A stretch of 64,000 nucleotides of DNA from Blautia schinkii DSM 10518 (GCA_000702025.1 JNKJ01000032.1:1-64000), one strand, 5' to 3'; positions 1 to 7,663 are shown, numbered from the stretch's first letter. The notes: generated from the sequence alone by a model not told the origin. A program made the numbers and translations.

Positions 1-54
1 AGGGTTCTGGCGCAGTATCAGCATCTGCTCATTGGTAAAGGGTTTTCTGCTCAT
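1..54 (-). CDS. IS3-type orfA-like HTH protein, N-terminal fragment (runs off the left edge)
   Basis: Eighteen codons are visible, reading MSRKPFTNEQMLILRQNP from an ATG at 54. A strong Shine-Dalgarno (AGGAGG, complement of 62-67) lies 7-8 bases upstream. From memory of Lachnospiraceae genomes, this N-terminus resembles the small helix-turn-helix protein encoded ahead of IS3-family transposases, which binds element ends. The rest of the gene, and any transposase, lies outside the window. The gene may mark one end of an insertion sequence whose other boundary I could not locate between 55 and 300. The existence of a translated gene here is well supported by the start signals; the family call is tentative. 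Confidence 0.5.
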   Translation of the reverse strand, partial: MSRKPFTNEQMLILRQNP

Positions 55-299
55 GATATTCCTCCTATTGTTCTTGATCTAAGAATACCATAGGGACGGT
101 GGATATGTCTAAAGAAAACAGGGCCGGGGCAGAACTCCGTGGGGCCAGTCCAAAAAAACGGGTACATCTGCAGAGGGTGTACATTATAAGGGGACGGGAA
201 TGCAGGGGGATGTTTAGATTTAAGGGTCAGACGAGAAGGTCTGTCTAAAGAGAGGGGCCCCCCACTTTTCAATGTGTCCACACTTATGGGTACATTATA
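55..299. other. Non-coding stretch upstream of the IS-like gene
   Basis: No convincing gene is seen on either strand. Short sequences recur: GTACATTATA appears near 179 and again near 290, and TGTCTAAAG near 104 and 243, so this may be the decayed end of a mobile element. The GGGACGG word near 93 and 192 resembles words found in REP-like repeats of other Firmicutes, but nothing more can be built on it. Confidence 0.3.
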
Positions 300-396
300 G
301 ACACTGCCAACACCCCGCCCCGGATTTCCTTCCCCTCACCTTCTTCTACTTTTTCTCCCCCCTGTACGGTGGATGTCGCTTTCGCCGGAAGATTTT
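300..396 (-). repeat. Structured repeat, copy 5: left flank and 5' arm only
   Basis: Read on the minus strand, 396 down to 300 matches the left end of the full repeats: a CTTCCGGCGAAA start, a run of G, then AGTAGAAGAAGGTGAGGGG, and an arm that begins like copy 3 (GGAAGGAAATCCGG). The match stops near 300. The loop and the pairing arm are absent, so this is a truncated copy. Confidence 0.55.
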
Positions 397-454
397 TAAC
401 GCGGGAGGTTATACTGGCGTAGGGCTGTGGCGGCCTAGCGGCAGTCCAGTGGTA

Positions 455-535
455 GTGCTGTAGTAGTATTATTGCGGTAGTACTTAGTAGCATTTAATAA
501 TATTTAGTAGTGCTTAATAGTATTGTTACTTTTTG
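455..535. repeat. Degenerate TTAGTAG/TTAATA repeats
   Basis: About five imperfect units of TAGTAGTGCTTAATA-like sequence follow each other (for example TTAGTAGCATTTAATAATAT, then TTAGTAGTGCTTAATAGTAT). The tract is AT-rich and no gene overlaps it convincingly. It is a short direct-repeat tract of unknown role between two copies of the large structured repeat. The remainder of the gap (536-727) shows nothing I can identify. Confidence 0.5.
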
Positions 536-727
536 GAGGTAAAAAAGGTTATGGAGATTTGAGCTGTTCACTGTTATGAGTAGGTTATAATGAAATATCA
601 AAGGCACGCTATACAGCGCACTATCCAGCGAACCCTCATACTACGTACACATAGCACAGTCACAATTAAGAGCCAACAATTATAAGTACGGCCAAGACAG
701 CAGCCTTTTTTCCGACCTCAACAAATC

Positions 728-1020
728 TTCCGGTGTAGGCCACAGCCTTCAGGAAGGGGGTGGGAACGTGGAGGTAGGTGAGAGGGAGGAACTTGGGGAC
801 CTGGGCAGGTGTTGTCCGCGTTGGGCGGATTTTGCGGAAGCGCGCCTGAAAATCCAGCGCTTACGGAGACTTAAGCGCGAACGCTCTTCGTGAGCGCTTT
901 AGTCGCAGTTAGCGATTAGTTGAAGGCAAGCGAGCATCCGCCCAACGCGGACAACACCTGCCCCGGCCCCCAAGTTCCTCCCTCTCACCGTTCAACACCT
1001 TTCCGGGGAATCCCTTCCCC
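728..1020 (+). repeat. Structured long-hairpin repeat, copy 1 (full)
   Basis: The arms at 777-830 and 936-989 are inverted repeats of 54 bases with only two mismatches; the loop is 831-935. The loop is nearly the same as in the copies at 9437 and 57554, while the arm sequence is different in each. The left flank (728-776) begins CTTCCGG and contains GGAAGGGGG. The right flank (990-1020) reads GTTCAACACC, then TTCCGGGGAATCCC. The element ends on the stop codon of the minus-strand alcohol dehydrogenase at 1020. It could fold as RNA or single-stranded DNA and may end that operon's transcript. It carries no open reading frame of its own. Confidence 0.85.
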
Positions 1021-2171
1021 TACCAAAGATTTCTGTATATTTGTTCTACGTCCTTAACCGTAACTTCTCTCTGTGTATTCTGCGGACTGCCGCTGTCCAT
1101 GGCGTCGGAGGCCATTTTTTCGATTACGGAGAAGAATTTTTCTTTGTCAATTCCGAACTCTTCCAAGGTTGGAGTCTCCAGCTCTGCGCAGATGTTTTCC
1201 ACTGCTTTTAGGAATTTCTCTGACGCTTCTTTGTCGCTGTCCTCTTCTTTGGCTGCGCCCACTGCTCTGCCAAGCTGTGCGAAGCGTTCGTACGCGCCTT
1301 CCAGTGCAAAGGTGAGACATTCTTTCAGCAGCATGGCGTTGGAAAGACCATGGGCTACATGGAAAAGTGCTCCGATCGGTCTGCTCATTCCGTGTACGAT
1401 TGTAACGGATGCATTGTTAAATGCAATGCCTGCCTCCAATGCGGCAACGGACATCTGCTCTCTTGCTGTCACGTTTTTTCCATCGTGGAAAGCAATGGGA
1501 AGGTACTCAAAAATTCGTTTCACAGCCGACAATGCGAAGGTATCGGAAAGTGTCTGGGTTTTTCTGGAGGTATATGCTTCGATGGCATGGGTCAGTGCAT
1601 CCAGTCCTGTTGCTGCCGTGATTTTTGGCGGCGCGGTCATGGTAAACTGGGGATCGATCACTGCCAGGGAGGGCATGAGCACCTGTCCTTTCAGGAGCAT
1701 TTTGATATCTTTTTTTGTGTCGGTGATGATGGTGAACTGGGTAGCTTCAGAGCCTGTTCCCGCTGTGGTGGGGATGGCAACCATAGGGGGTGTGGGTATG
1801 GAAATCACTTTGCCCATGTAGTCGGAAATGCTGCCGCCGTTTGTCACCAGTGCGCCGATTGCTTTCATGGAATCAATAGGGCTACCACCGCCAAGAGCAA
1901 TGAGGAAATCGCAGTTTTCTTCTTTGTAGAGTGCAAGTCCGGCCTCAATCATGGTGTCGGTAGGTTCGCCGTTAATCTCGGAATAGATTACGTAATCTAC
2001 ATCCTGATTTTTAAGTGCGGTCTCTACTGCTGCCGCGTTGCCTAATTGTATCATTACTTTATCGGTTACAATCAAGGCCTTTTTTCCTAAGGTTTTTAAT
2101 TTGGACTCGGCCATATCTAGTGCGCCGGATCCGCTGATAATCTGTCCGGGTATAATAAATTCTCTTGCCAT
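1020..2171 (-). CDS. Iron-containing alcohol dehydrogenase of the inositol operon
   Basis: A 383-residue group III metal-dependent alcohol dehydrogenase that should interconvert an aldehyde and an alcohol with NAD(P)H in the cytoplasm. GGGSPIDSMKA near residues 93-103 is the nucleotide-binding loop, followed by TTAGTGSE. The metal ligands fit Asp in AVIDPQF, His in GLDALTHAIEAY, and the two His in VHGMSRPIGALFHVAHG. I start at ATG 2171 because AAGGAG lies nine bases upstream; an in-frame start at 2264 has no ribosome binding site and a non-conserved extension. It is the last gene after iolC-iolD-iolB, which suggests reduction of malonate semialdehyde to 3-hydroxypropionate; that substrate is inference. 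No iolA-type dehydrogenase is seen. A large hairpin repeat abuts the stop codon. Confidence 0.9.
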   Translation of the reverse strand: MAREFIIPGQIISGSGALDMAESKLKTLGKKALIVTDKVMIQLGNAAAVETALKNQDVDYVIYSEINGEPTDTMIEAGLALYKEENCDFLIALGGGSPIDSMKAIGALVTNGGSISDYMGKVISIPTPPMVAIPTTAGTGSEATQFTIITDTKKDIKMLLKGQVLMPSLAVIDPQFTMTAPPKITAATGLDALTHAIEAYTSRKTQTLSDTFALSAVKRIFEYLPIAFHDGKNVTAREQMSVAALEAGIAFNNASVTIVHGMSRPIGALFHVAHGLSNAMLLKECLTFALEGAYERFAQLGRAVGAAKEEDSDKEASEKFLKAVENICAELETPTLEEFGIDKEKFFSVIEKMASDAMDSGSPQNTQREVTVKDVEQIYRNLW

Positions 2172-2296
2172 AATTTTATTCTCCTTTTCTGGGGGGCGAA
2201 GCGGATTATGCGAATCCGCCTCGCTATTTATTCCAAGCAGTTGCAAGTAGATATTACAATCCACATCGGTATTTGCTTTGAGCAGATATTCACAAT

Positions 2297-2434
2297 CTAC
2301 TTCATTATCTGCATTATGCAGATAATCCTACTCTGCTTCATTACTTGCATTACGCAGATATTCCTACTCTGCTTCATTACTTGCATTATGCAGATATTCC
2401 TACTCTGCTTCATCACTTGCTTCTAGCAGATATT
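2297..2434. repeat. 36-bp tandem repeat array between iolB and the dehydrogenase gene
   Basis: About four units with a 36-base period: TACTCTGCTTCATTACTTGC followed by ATTATGCAGATATTCC, with a few substitutions between units. Units are contiguous, so this is not a CRISPR array. The tract fills most of the 291-base gap 2172-2462, which holds no gene. It lies within the inositol transcription unit and would be transcribed. The word GCAGATATTC is shared with the 16-base array at 6901-7038. Confidence 0.85.
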
Positions 2435-2462
2435 TTCATAGCTCCTGTGCTGTGTGACGAGT

Positions 2463-3251
2463 TTAAAACTGTGCATCGTGCAGCCACACGTAACGGTCAT
2501 CCTCGCAGCGGTCAGTCTGCAGCCAGGGGTTGCCCTCAAGGTGGCGGATCATCCAGCAAGTGTACATCTGGAAGCCGGGTGCTACGGCCTGGGGGTGAAG
2601 CTCTCCTCCCGGAATGGCGGAAAAGCTGCCGTCTGTGCTTTTGAATACCTGGTCGCCTACGAAGCTTGCACCGAAGCCTTCCGGACGGTCAAATTTAAAG
2701 TAATAGGTCTCTGGCTGGGGATGTCTGTGGGGCAGATAGCCGGACCAGTTTCCTCTGTCGTTGAGTACTTCGCCAAGCACCATGTTGGACCAGGGTGCAA
2801 TGTCGTGGTCGAAAATCGTGTTTACTCTTCTCTTTGCCACATTTCCGAATTTGCCTACGCTTGAATAATTCCAGGGGGCATCGTCCGGCGCATAAAGCTT
2901 TGGTGCAAAGACTGTATCATTTTTTGTGGCCTGTACGAGTATCTCTGCGTCAGCTTTCGCTTTCACGGTCACGGTATACTCTGTGCTTACATGTACGCAC
3001 CAGGGGCCTTCGGTAAATACATCTGTTCTGGATACCTCCTTTTCCTGTCCGTCCCATGCATAGGTCACGGTTCCGCTCAGGAGGAGTACAGCCACCTCTT
3101 CGCCTTTTCTTCCGAAGGTTCTCACGTCTCCGTCCTTCATGCGGTATACGCGGATATCCATCAGCATATCGCTATATTCATTATCATATGTGGTTAAAAT
3201 CTGTTCCCCATTAGCATCAAACTCCGGGTAGCCGAATACTTTTTTCTCCAT
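2463..3251 (-). CDS. iolB: 5-deoxy-glucuronate isomerase
   Basis: IolB converts 5-deoxy-D-glucuronate to 5-dehydro-2-deoxy-D-gluconate, the step between IolD and IolC in myo-inositol breakdown. At 262 residues it has the usual length. The double-cupin fold is indicated by the metal-binding stretch HRHPQPETYYFKF near residues 176-188, plus the later GGELHPQAVAPGFQMYTCWM with a further His. The ATG at 3251 follows an AGAGG ribosome binding site. It lies third in the operon after iolC and iolD; the gaps on both sides of it are filled by tandem repeats rather than by promoters I can recognise. Family assignment is secure from overall sequence and context. Confidence 0.96.
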   Translation of the reverse strand: MEKKVFGYPEFDANGEQILTTYDNEYSDMLMDIRVYRMKDGDVRTFGRKGEEVAVLLLSGTVTYAWDGQEKEVSRTDVFTEGPWCVHVSTEYTVTVKAKADAEILVQATKNDTVFAPKLYAPDDAPWNYSSVGKFGNVAKRRVNTIFDHDIAPWSNMVLGEVLNDRGNWSGYLPHRHPQPETYYFKFDRPEGFGASFVGDQVFKSTDGSFSAIPGGELHPQAVAPGFQMYTCWMIRHLEGNPWLQTDRCEDDRYVWLHDAQF

Positions 3252-3298
3252 AATTCATACCTCTTCTCTATGTCTCTATGGCTCATTTAGTCATTTCA

Positions 3299-3455
3299 CA
3301 GTTCGCTTATGTTTCGCATAGTCCGCTTATGTTTAATCGCAGTTCGCTTGGGTTTCGTATGGTCTGTTTAAGCTTAATCGCAATTCGCTTGGGTTTCGTA
3401 TGGTCTGCTTAAGCTTAATCGCAATTCGCTTGGGTTTCGCATGGTCTGCTTAAAC
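3299..3455. repeat. 41-bp tandem repeat array between iolD and iolB
   Basis: Three good copies and a degenerate fourth of a 41-base unit that starts CTTAATCGCAATTCGCTTGG and ends GGTCTGCTTAAG. The copies differ by a few substitutions. It occupies most of the 228-base gap 3252-3479, inside the inositol operon. Its unit shares no clear similarity with the 36-base array in the next gap. No gene or promoter is evident in the gap. Confidence 0.85.
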
Positions 3456-3479
3456 TTTCACACAGCTCACTTTATTGCA

Positions 3480-5411
3480 TCAATAATCTCTTGCTGCTTT
3501 TCTTCCTTCGAGCACACCCTCGTACGCTTCACGCACGCTCTCTTTGTCAGAGGTGGTGGCGATTCCTACGTTCCACCAGGACTCATATCCGTCTGTCATG
3601 GTCTTGGGGATTACTTTTAAGTCAAAGAGGCAGGCGATATCCTGTTTTTTTGCGTCTTGGAGTGCTGCCTCCAGCTCGGCAATGGTCTTGCAGGTGTAGG
3701 TCTTAAGACCGTAGCCTTCGCCAATCTTTGCATAGTCTACAGGAATCAGATCTCCGCAGGGCTTTTTGCCGTCGGTGTAGCGGAATTCTGTAGCCAGGCT
3801 GCCGATTCCGTGGTTCATCTCCAGGTTGTTGATGCAGCCAAAGCCGCAGTTGTCGAATACAAGGATGTTGACCTTCTGGCGCTCCTGCATAATGGTCATG
3901 ATCTCGCTGTGCAGCATCTGGAAGCTGGAATCTCCCACTACGCAGTAAACTTCGTTTTCTGGCTCTGCAAATTTCACGCCTAAGGTCGCCGCTACCTCGT
4001 AGCCCATGCAGGAATATCCGTACTCTGCGTGGTATCCGCCGCGTTTGTCTGTGGTCCATACACGCTGCATGCAGCTTGGAAGGCTGCCGCCGGCAGTGAT
4101 GATGGTCGCGTCCTCGTCAATGCTTCTGCGGATTGCGGCAAGTGCTGCTGTCTGTGTGATTTTTCCATCGGTGAGCTTGACAAATTCCGGAATGGTGCGC
4201 GGGTCTCTGGCTTTGATGTTCGGCTCGAAATCATCGCCTGTGTAAGCAATATTTGCCAAACGCTCCATCTCTTTGTCCCAAACTGCCTTAGCTTCGTGGA
4301 TTTCGTTGGTGTAGGAGGACTTGTAATTTCTCTCTCTGAGCTTAGCAGCCAGAGCTTCTACTGTTGCTTTTGCATCGCCCACTGCCTTTACTGCGTCCAT
4401 TTTGTATGCGTGGTATCTGCAGTTGTTGATGGTGACAAATTTCACGTCTTTATTTAAAAACAGCCTTTTGGAGCTGGTTGTAAAGTCGGATAAGCGGGAG
4501 CCGATAGCAATTACCACGTCCGCATCCTTTGCAATGATGTTGGAAGCGTAGGTTCCGGTCACGCCGATGCCGCCTAAGCAGTACGGATGGCTGGAAATGC
4601 ACGCGCTCTTTCCTCCCTGGGACTCACCGAAGGGGATTTTGAACTCTTCGCAGAATTTTTCGACTGTCTCACCTGCCTCGGAGAAACGCACACCGCCGCC
4701 CACGATCACGATTGGCTTTTTGGCGTTTGCGATAACCTGGGCAATGTCCTCAAGCTCCTCATCCACAGCCACCGGGCGGGTAATGCGGTGAACGCGCTTC
4801 TGGAAAAAGTAGTCCGGATAATCGTAGGATTCGCCTTCGACATCCTGGCAAAGTCCGATGCAGCACGCACCTGTTTCAGCCGGATCCGTGAGTACACGCA
4901 TAGCATTGATCAAAGCGGTCATAATCTGCTCCGGGCGGGTGATGCGGTCCCAATATTTGCACACGGGCTTGAACGCATCGTTGGTGGTCACTGCCAGGCT
5001 GCTGCTCTGCTCAAGCTGCTGCAGTACCGGGTCAGGCTGACGGGAGGCAAAGGTATCTGCCGGGAAAACAAGCAGTGGGATGTTGTTTACTGTAGCGGTG
5101 GCACAGGCGGTTACCATGTTGGCAGCTCCCGGTCCCACAGAGGATGCGCAGGGAATGATTTTCCTGCGGTTATTCTGCTTTGCAAAAGCGGTTGCCACGT
5201 GGCACATGCCTTGCTCATTTCTCCCCTGGAGTACACGCAACTGTCCAGGATTGGTATCTAAGGCTTCACCGAGGCCAACTGCGATTCCGTGACCGAAGAT
5301 AGTGAAAAAACCTTCTACAAATTTTGTCTCTTTTCCGTCAAAGGAAACGTACTGATTATCTAAAAATTTCACAATTGCCTGTGCAACTGTCATTCTTGTT
5401 GTATCTGCCAT
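3480..5411 (-). CDS. iolD: 3D-(3,5/4)-trihydroxycyclohexane-1,2-dione acylhydrolase
   Basis: IolD is a thiamine-diphosphate enzyme that opens the ring of 3D-trihydroxycyclohexane-1,2-dione to 5-deoxy-glucuronate. The protein has 643 residues, typical for the family. The acetolactate-synthase-like layout is clear: N-terminal pyrimidine-binding domain with GRNEQGMCHVATAFAKQ near residue 63, a middle domain around VGGGVRFSEAG near 238, and the C-terminal ThDP motif starting GDSSF near 468 and ending at ..GCINN. The start at ATG 5411 has AAGGAAGT about ten bases upstream and follows the iolC stop by 18 bases, so translation is probably coupled. Assignment is secure. Confidence 0.96.
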   Translation of the reverse strand: MADTTRMTVAQAIVKFLDNQYVSFDGKETKFVEGFFTIFGHGIAVGLGEALDTNPGQLRVLQGRNEQGMCHVATAFAKQNNRRKIIPCASSVGPGAANMVTACATATVNNIPLLVFPADTFASRQPDPVLQQLEQSSSLAVTTNDAFKPVCKYWDRITRPEQIMTALINAMRVLTDPAETGACCIGLCQDVEGESYDYPDYFFQKRVHRITRPVAVDEELEDIAQVIANAKKPIVIVGGGVRFSEAGETVEKFCEEFKIPFGESQGGKSACISSHPYCLGGIGVTGTYASNIIAKDADVVIAIGSRLSDFTTSSKRLFLNKDVKFVTINNCRYHAYKMDAVKAVGDAKATVEALAAKLRERNYKSSYTNEIHEAKAVWDKEMERLANIAYTGDDFEPNIKARDPRTIPEFVKLTDGKITQTAALAAIRRSIDEDATIITAGGSLPSCMQRVWTTDKRGGYHAEYGYSCMGYEVAATLGVKFAEPENEVYCVVGDSSFQMLHSEIMTIMQERQKVNILVFDNCGFGCINNLEMNHGIGSLATEFRYTDGKKPCGDLIPVDYAKIGEGYGLKTYTCKTIAELEAALQDAKKQDIACLFDLKVIPKTMTDGYESWWNVGIATTSDKESVREAYEGVLEGRKAARDY

Positions 5412-5429
5412 GATTTTCTACTTCCTTTC

Positions 5430-6464
5430 TTATACTCTGGCGATCATTTCGCCGAATTTTTCTTTTTCTTCTTTGATAAAGGCGTGTACTGCGTCCGGTC
5501 CCGGGAGGGAGTCAGAGCAGTTGTTGCTGCGTACCATCATAGATGCCTCTGCGGAGCCGAATTCCAGGCAGTCAATGACTTCCCAGCCTTGGTACAATCC
5601 GTATAAAAAGCCGGAGCCGTATCCGTCGCCGCCGCCGAAGCCTTTTCTTGCCTCTACGGGGAAGGGCTTGATGGAGAATTTCTGTCCGTCGTTTGTGTAG
5701 GCGGTGGAGCCTTTCATACCGTGTTTGATCACGACGATTTTTGCCTTGCAGCTCTGCCAGTACTGTGCGGATTCCTCATCGCTCATGCCAGGCTGGATCA
5801 GCTTTTCTGTAAGGTCGAATTCCTCTCTGGAACCCATGATGATGTCGGCTTCCTTGGCAATGATGGAGTAGTAAATGGAAATCTCATCGCTGTTTTTCCA
5901 GTTATATTCACGGTAGTCAATGTCGAAAATCACCTTGGTATCGTTCTTCTTTGCCAGAAGCATTGCCTTGATTGTTGCTTCTCTGGAAGGACTTTCTGCC
6001 AGTGCGGTTCCGGAGATGAGGATGGACTTCGCAGATTTGATGTAGTCCTCGTCAATGTCATCTACAGAGAGCTGCAGGTCTGCGATTTTGTTTCTGTACA
6101 TGAGGATGCTGCTTTCCTTTGGGGAGAGCATTTCAGTAAAGGTAAGTCCCAGCTTCTCGCCGCCGGTGCATTTGCTAATGTGGGAAGTGTCAATGCCCTG
6201 CTCGTCAAAGTAGTCAACCACATATTCGCCGAACTGGTCGTCAGATACTTTTCCGATAAAGCCGGCCTTCAGACCATGTCTTGTGACGCCTACTGCAATG
6301 TTCGCCGGGGAACCGCCTACGAATTTCTCAAAGGTATGTACTTTTTTCAGCGGTTTGAATTCTTCCTTTACCTGGTCGTTGTATGCCGGATTGAAATCAA
6401 TGGCAACACGGCCGAGAAGAATGATGTCTAATGGTCTTGATTCGTCAAATGTGATATACCTCAT
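5430..6464 (-). CDS. iolC: 5-dehydro-2-deoxygluconokinase
   Basis: IolC phosphorylates 5-dehydro-2-deoxy-D-gluconate with ATP, preparing it for cleavage by IolJ aldolase. It is a PfkB/ribokinase-family sugar kinase of 344 residues. Signatures: N-terminal LGRVAIDFNP, the substrate-lid stretch FVGGSPANIAVGVTRHG near residues 49-65, and the C-terminal GFGGGDGYGSGF with the catalytic Asp near residue 277. ATG 6464 is preceded by AAAGGAGA. It is the first gene of the operon; a sigma-A promoter with an overlapping palindrome lies about 165 bases upstream. No iolG, iolE, iolA or dedicated iolJ adjoins it, so those steps must be encoded elsewhere. Confidence 0.95.
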   Translation of the reverse strand: MRYITFDESRPLDIILLGRVAIDFNPAYNDQVKEEFKPLKKVHTFEKFVGGSPANIAVGVTRHGLKAGFIGKVSDDQFGEYVVDYFDEQGIDTSHISKCTGGEKLGLTFTEMLSPKESSILMYRNKIADLQLSVDDIDEDYIKSAKSILISGTALAESPSREATIKAMLLAKKNDTKVIFDIDYREYNWKNSDEISIYYSIIAKEADIIMGSREEFDLTEKLIQPGMSDEESAQYWQSCKAKIVVIKHGMKGSTAYTNDGQKFSIKPFPVEARKGFGGGDGYGSGFLYGLYQGWEVIDCLEFGSAEASMMVRSNNCSDSLPGPDAVHAFIKEEKEKFGEMIARV

Positions 6465-6625
6465 AATGGTCTCTCCTTTTTTCTGGTAATTTTCTTGGTT
6501 ATTATGATTGTGTTATTGTGGTTGTGTTATTTAAGTGACGTTATTGGGTGTTGCTTTTGAAGTAATATTTTTAGTGTGCTTTCTTTTAAATTATGTGCTT
6601 TTAATGTGCTTTTCTTTATATACAC

Positions 6626-6654
6626 ATATTAGCACACTTCCATAGTGTGTGCAA
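6626..6654 (-). promoter_or_regulatory. Sigma-A promoter of the inositol operon
   Basis: On the minus strand TTGCAC (6654-6649) is separated by exactly 17 bases from TAATAT (6631-6626). The start point would fall near 6619, giving a leader of about 155 bases before iolC. The spacer is palindromic (see the operator entry). Both boxes are close to consensus and no other promoter candidate of this quality lies in the gap. Confidence 0.75.
6632..6652. promoter_or_regulatory. Palindromic operator candidate within the inositol promoter
   Basis: GCACAC (6632-6637) and GTGTGC (6647-6652) form an inverted repeat around a nine-base centre. It fills the spacer between the -35 and -10 boxes, where a bound repressor would block polymerase. 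Three TGTGCTTT-like words follow downstream (6574-6613). No iolR gene adjoins; the LacI-family protein at 12718-13749 is one possible partner, but that link is speculation. Confidence 0.5.
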
Positions 6655-6834
6655 GCACTTTATCAAACACGGGCAATAGTTCTCTGATATGCACAAGAAT
6701 ACAGATATTGTTTTGTGGGACTTTCACAAATGCATAGGCACGCAAAAGCACATTTCAAATGTATCTGGGTAGGAAATTCAGTGGAAGAGTACTTCCCCAA
6801 AAGTAATCATTTTCACCTCAGGGTTTCTTGAACG

Positions 6835-6876
6835 TAAAAATAGCCGAATGGCTTAGTTTTACCATTCAGCTATTTT
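6835..6876 (-). terminator. Intrinsic terminator of the GntR/ABC operon
   Basis: The minus strand folds AAAATAGCTGAATGG against CCATTCGGCTATTTT with a short loop, followed by a T run. It lies about 150 bases after the ABC permease stop at 7028 and beyond the 16-base tandem array. It separates this operon from the inositol promoter. Confidence 0.7.
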
Positions 6877-6900
6877 CGGATACTGTTAAGGCAGTCCATG

Positions 6901-7038
6901 CTCAGTAGATATCGCCTCAGCAGATATTGTCTCAGCAGATATTCATCTCAGCAGATATCCTTCTCAGCACATATCCGTCTCAGCAAATATTCATCTCAGC
7001 AGATATTCATCTCAGCAGATATCCGTTTCAGCAGATAT
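6901..7038. repeat. 16-bp tandem repeat array at the 3' end of the ABC permease gene
   Basis: Nine contiguous units of CTCAGCAGATATTCAT or close variants; the first two are 15 bases, the rest 16. The last unit overlaps the end of the permease gene, encoding its final Cys-Asp-Ile-Cys and stop. The array therefore lies in the 3' untranslated part of that operon, before its terminator. No spacers are present, so it is not a CRISPR array. It shares GCAGATATTC with the 36-base array at 2297-2434. Confidence 0.88.
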
Positions 7039-7663
7039 CACAATTGTCATAGCACCTGATAGAAATACGACAGGAAACTGCAAAGATAAGGAATACCAGC
7101 AGGAGATTTATAAGTGACAGGATTATTTTGTTAAAATCGAGCGGAGCTGCAGCCAGGTTGAGTAGTTTGGCGAACCCAATTACAATGAGTGCCGCTCCGG
7201 CGTATGCGAAGATAATTATTAATTCTATCTTTTCTGGACCTCTGTGAGTAATGTAAAGAAACGCAAGTGATAAGCTGCCCGCACATAGGGCAATCGACGC
7301 TGAAAAAAGAGTCATATTCACAAAGGCAGTGATTGTTATGGCTTTTGTGAATATGACAGGCAGTGCGAACACAGTTCCGGTGCCGATTCCCACAGCAATG
7401 ATCAAAAGCAGGAGCATATATTTACTTTTCACAATATCACTCCGCTTAAGCGGGGCCGGAACAGCGAGTTTATCCCACTTCACACTGTTGTCCATGGAAA
7501 ATGTGGAGGTGATGGTGGTACTGAAAATCAGTATGGGATTTATGGAAACAAAGCTGCTCTTATTCGTAAATGCACAATAGGCTGACAAAATGATTGTCAT
7601 GATCACGTATACAGTCATCGTCTTTTTAAGGTTGTAAAAATCCTTGATCAATAATCCTCTCAT
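7028..7663 (-). CDS. ABC-2 type membrane permease
   Basis: A 211-residue membrane protein with about six hydrophobic segments (near residues 15-33, 45-55, 85-110, 112-132, 146-168 and 180-200), starting MRGLLIKDFYNLKK, a typical N-terminus of short ABC-2 permeases. It should pair with the ATPase encoded just upstream; the start overlaps the ATPase stop by four bases (ATGA), so the two are translationally coupled. The substrate cannot be told from sequence. In this GntR-ATPase-permease layout the family usually exports peptides or drugs, or senses envelope stress. Its last four residues and stop lie within a tandem-repeat unit. Confidence 0.82.
   Translation of the reverse strand: MRGLLIKDFYNLKKTMTVYVIMTIILSAYCAFTNKSSFVSINPILIFSTTITSTFSMDNSVKWDKLAVPAPLKRSDIVKSKYMLLLLIIAVGIGTGTVFALPVIFTKAITITAFVNMTLFSASIALCAGSLSLAFLYITHRGPEKIELIIIFAYAGAALIVIGFAKLLNLAAAPLDFNKIILSLINLLLVFLIFAVSCRISIRCYDNCDIC

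Noticed and set aside
90-200. REP/RAYT element based on GGGACGG words
   Set aside because: Only two short words were found near the left edge, without the paired palindromes of REP sequences and without a REP-associated transposase in the window.
51-281. A 76-codon minus-strand gene
   Set aside because: It lacks a ribosome binding site, overlaps the well-signalled start of the IS-like gene at 54 in another frame, and has a low-complexity Pro/Ser/Arg composition.
728-1020. Structured repeat as an ordinary intrinsic terminator
   Set aside because: The stem of over 50 bp and a conserved 105-base loop far exceed a terminator, and there is no consistent T run after the second arm. A terminator role may still be secondary.
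6465-6625. Riboswitch in the iolC leader
   Set aside because: The leader is AT-rich with TGTGCTTT direct repeats and no conserved aptamer-like fold that I can recognise.
2297-7038. CRISPR array among the intergenic repeats
   Set aside because: The repeats at 2297, 3299 and 6901 are contiguous tandem units without unique spacers, they are not palindromic in CRISPR fashion, and no cas gene is present.
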